Source: Maribellus sediminis (GTDB lineage Bacteria; Bacteroidota; Bacteroidia; Bacteroidales; Prolixibacteraceae). Taken from it: 64,000 nucleotides of DNA. Positions 62,140-64,000 of the stretch are shown in pieces. The stretch is taken from positions 434,001 through 498,000 of the forward strand of contig NZ_WXUB01000003.1 of NCBI RefSeq assembly GCF_011799805.1, given 5' to 3'. Positions within the stretch are counted from its first letter, which is position 1; each line of letters begins with the position of its first letter. The notes beneath the pieces are model-generated. The model was not told where the DNA came from and made no database searches. It saw nothing but the letters and a program-made list of their open reading frames with translations. The position numbers and the translations under genes were made by a program.

Positions 62140-63782
62140 TTTACCTGTTAAATGCATCAGGAGGAATCGCCTTGTTTTACATGGTGTTCTGGTTCTTCCT
62201 GAGGCACGAAACTTTTCATACGGCCAATCGGTGGTTTCTGATTGGCTCACTTGGTTTGGCCATTCTGTTACCGGCCATTCCGCTGCATTACAGCGTTCTT
62301 GTTGAACCGAATTCAACAAGTAATGGCTTAAAAACCATTTCAGACTCCTTTAAAAACATTCCCGTTTTTACAGACACTGCTGAAACCACATCTTCAATCG
62401 GATGGAAACAAGCGCTCCTGCTGGTATATGTTACCGGTGCGGCCATCTTTCTGCTACGGCTGCTTATTCAGACCTTCGTATTAATTCACCTTATGATAAA
62501 ACACCACATTAAATCATTAAACGGTGTTCGCATCATCGAGAACGAAAAATACGGCCTCCCCTTTTCCTTCTTTAATATCATATTTATCAATCCGAAATTT
62601 CACACACAGGACGACCTGCCGGAAATTCTGGCTCACGAAAAAGTGCACATTCGTGAGAATCACTGGTTCGACCTGCTTATAATAGAACTGTTAACAGTCA
62701 TCTTTTGGTTCAATCCATTTATTTGGCTCTTTGAACGATCAATCAAACAAAACCACGAGTACCTGGCCGACAAAGGTGTTCTTGCGCAGGGACACACTGT
62801 GGCTCGCTACCAGGCTTTATTAGTAAACCAGCTGATGGGCATGCAGATTATTGGAATTACCAACAACCTGAATTTTGCACTCAGCACAAATCGATTAAAA
62901 ATGATGACGAAAAAGAAAACGCCCCGCTTGCTGGGCCTGAAATTTATGTGGGCACTGCCCGTACTTGCGCTGTTGTTGTATGCTTTTGCTGAACCGGAAT
63001 ATCAGCTTAAAGAATCGAGTTCCGCAGTGGCGGAGTCGGCAGTGAACTTGCCCGATAAAAATGAAAAAATGACAATTCACGGGAAAGTTGTTTCGAAAGA
63101 AACGGGAGAAGTAATTCCGGGTGCCTCAATTGTAATAAAAGGTACAAGTACCGGCACCGTTTCTGATCGGGATGGAACATTTACCCTGGTTGATGAAAAT
63201 CCTATAGTAAAAACTGATGGAAGTTTAAGTACCGAAGTTGTAGTTTCATTCGTCGGCATGCAAACCATTGTGAATACGCTTACAGCATCAGGTTCTGGTG
63301 TGGACAAAACAAAGTATACCTTCAAAATGGAAGATGCCGTACAGTTGCTTTACAATAAATCGTACTCGGGGGAACAATTGGTTCCACCACCGCCGCCACC
63401 ACCTCCTGCAAAGAAAGCTGCAAATGCAACAAATGGAGACGTTCCACCACCACCGCCACCACCGGTTAGCGGAGAAAAGGAAATGTTCTACATTGTTGAG
63501 GATATGCCAAAATATCCCGGAGGTTATGAGACCATGCAGGATTATATCGCGAAAATGCAACAGAAAATTGCCCAGGGAAAAGGAGTAAAAGGGAAAGCAA
63601 AAGTGGCCTTCACAGTAGACGCTGAAGGGAAAGTCAGCGACATTAAAGTGGTTGAACAAGACAACGACGGTGCCGCAAAAGGAGCTTATGTCATCGCGAA
63701 CAGTATGCCCGAATGGACACCGGGGAAACAACGTGGCAAAGCTGTTTCGGTAAAATACCTGCTACCTGTGGAATTTAAATAA
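62124..63782 (+). CDS. BlaR1-like M56 metallopeptidase fused to a CarbopepD/CnaB domain and a TonB C-terminal domain
   Basis: 552 aa. Transmembrane helices lie near 5-25, 35-52, 97-125 and 268-284. The M56 zinc site is LAHEKVHIRENHW (H171EKVH) with a downstream E in NHEYLADKGV, as in BlaR1/MecR1. Then comes a carboxypeptidase-regulatory-like domain (about 310-400; HGKVVSKETGEVIPGASIVIKG), two Pro-runs (about 412-445) and a TonB_C domain (about 455-552; YPGGYETMQDYIAKMQQ, VAFTVDAEGKVSDIKV, PEWTPGKQRGKAVSVKYLLP). There is no penicillin-binding sensor domain, so the signal differs from beta-lactam sensing. It overlaps blaI by 16 bases, a tight operon. Confidence 0.93.
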   Translation: METFLIYLLNASGGIALFYMVFWFFLRHETFHTANRWFLIGSLGLAILLPAIPLHYSVLVEPNSTSNGLKTISDSFKNIPVFTDTAETTSSIGWKQALLLVYVTGAAIFLLRLLIQTFVLIHLMIKHHIKSLNGVRIIENEKYGLPFSFFNIIFINPKFHTQDDLPEILAHEKVHIRENHWFDLLIIELLTVIFWFNPFIWLFERSIKQNHEYLADKGVLAQGHTVARYQALLVNQLMGMQIIGITNNLNFALSTNRLKMMTKKKTPRLLGLKFMWALPVLALLLYAFAEPEYQLKESSSAVAESAVNLPDKNEKMTIHGKVVSKETGEVIPGASIVIKGTSTGTVSDRDGTFTLVDENPIVKTDGSLSTEVVVSFVGMQTIVNTLTASGSGVDKTKYTFKMEDAVQLLYNKSYSGEQLVPPPPPPPPAKKAANATNGDVPPPPPPPVSGEKEMFYIVEDMPKYPGGYETMQDYIAKMQQKIAQGKGVKGKAKVAFTVDAEGKVSDIKVVEQDNDGAAKGAYVIANSMPEWTPGKQRGKAVSVKYLLPVEFK

Positions 63783-63807
63783 AACAGAAAACTATCGTAT
63801 AACCTAT

Positions 63808-63849
63808 TTCACCCGTTGATTTCCGTCAGCTGACGGATCACCGGGTGAA
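63808..63849. repeat. Strong palindrome next to the RAYT gene (candidate REP element or terminator)
   Basis: TTCACCCG (63808-63815) / CGGGTGAA (63842-63849) enclose TGAT/ATCA and CCGTCAGCTGACGG, making one long hairpin of about 42 bases. It lies 26 bases after the M56 stop and 6 bases from the transposase stop. There is no proper T run, which favours a REP-type element over a plain terminator. Confidence 0.6.
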
Positions 63850-63855
63850 TTTCAT

Positions 63856-64000
63856 TTAAACCAAACCAAATTCCTGAATACAATTTAAATTTAACAAACT
63901 ACCTTTTCTTAATCCTATTACATCACGATATGAAGAAAATTCCCAATCTTCAGGTTGCTTAACCAATCTTCCGTATACCGGATTTGAATGAATAAAATCA
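63856..64000 (-). CDS. REP-associated tyrosine transposase (IS200-like, RAYT), C-terminal end
   Basis: 47 codons plus stop of a gene that enters from the right edge. The frame reads FIHSNPVYGRLVKQPEDWEF followed by SSYRDVIGLRKGS and ends EFGLV. The YIH.NPV..GLV..PEDW.WSSY block is the standard C-terminus of Y1/REP transposases, which cut and join single-stranded DNA at REP hairpins. Partial because of the window edge; the active-site HUH and Tyr parts are outside. Confidence 0.85.
   Translation of the reverse strand, partial: DFIHSNPVYGRLVKQPEDWEFSSYRDVIGLRKGSLLNLNCIQEFGLV

Noticed and set aside
63380-63470. Short tandem repeat or CRISPR-like array
   Set aside because: The CCACCACCGCCGCC repeats encode the Pro-rich linkers of the M56/TonB protein.

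Overview
This window is chromosomal DNA from a member of the Bacteroidota, most likely a marine or sediment relative of the Marinilabiliales/Prolixibacteraceae. The evidence is a SusC/SusD pair, a FecR anti-sigma/ECF sigma module, a type IX secretion sorting domain, many short-signal lipoproteins, an frd/sdh CAB cluster with one large cytochrome b subunit, a BlaI/BlaR1-TonB pair, and repeated promoters of the Bacteroidota form TTTG-N19-21-TAnnTTTG. The lineage below phylum is inference. I saw no rRNA, tRNA, CRISPR array or prophage.

Layout. 1-3080 (minus): a tetraheme NapC/NrfH-like cytochrome fused to a SUMF1 domain, a Tat-exported Gfo/Idh/MocA oxidoreductase and the start of a GT2 glycosyltransferase. 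3314-5839: a membrane-tethered regulator with a LamG sensor. 5928-8882: a HAD phosphatase, then a pterin run (folM-like, folX-like, folK) and ribE. 8999-15211 (minus): ileS, a DksA-like gene, lspA and cysS. 15700-18252: a secreted BNR_4 propeller protein and a GH88 unsaturated uronyl hydrolase. 18458-20352: a CrtO-like membrane protein and a two-motif aspartyl protease.

20408-33304 is one nutrient-uptake and signalling locus. The minus strand carries SusC with an STN domain, SusD, a DUF4843 lipoprotein, a PKD-like lipoprotein and a TlpA-like lipoprotein. The plus strand carries an ECF sigma factor, a FecR anti-sigma factor and a T9SS-secreted repeat protein. No polysaccharide-degrading enzyme lies inside it, so peptides or another small substrate are as plausible as a glycan.

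33665-38531 holds GalM, a BtpA/SgcQ protein, a DUF1080 lipoprotein, a CPBP protease and an unknown coiled-coil protein. 38684-42109 is the succinate dehydrogenase/fumarate reductase operon with a clear promoter. 42359-48345 (minus) carries a COG0523 GTPase, a second TlpA lipoprotein and a three-gene corrinoid methyl-transfer set: corrinoid protein, UROD-family methyltransferase fused to two thioredoxin-like domains, and homocysteine methyltransferase. An AraC regulator diverges from it and leads into a dehydrogenase/oxidoreductase/GntP permease run (49448-53055).

53084-53552 is a DUF559 endonuclease-like gene flanked by inverted repeats. 53652-57193 holds small genes, including a tandem pair of secreted paralogs and a peroxiredoxin. 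57310-60651 is mfd. The window ends with a lipoprotein, BlaI/BlaR1 with a visible operator, and the 3' end of a REP-associated (IS200-like) transposase next to a strong palindrome.

The most unusual items are the UROD-thioredoxin fusion in the corrinoid operon, the folM/folX/folK run, the cytochrome-SUMF1 fusion, the LamG membrane regulator, an IleRS with a swapped HIGH motif (GIHH), and the DUF559 repeat-flanked unit.
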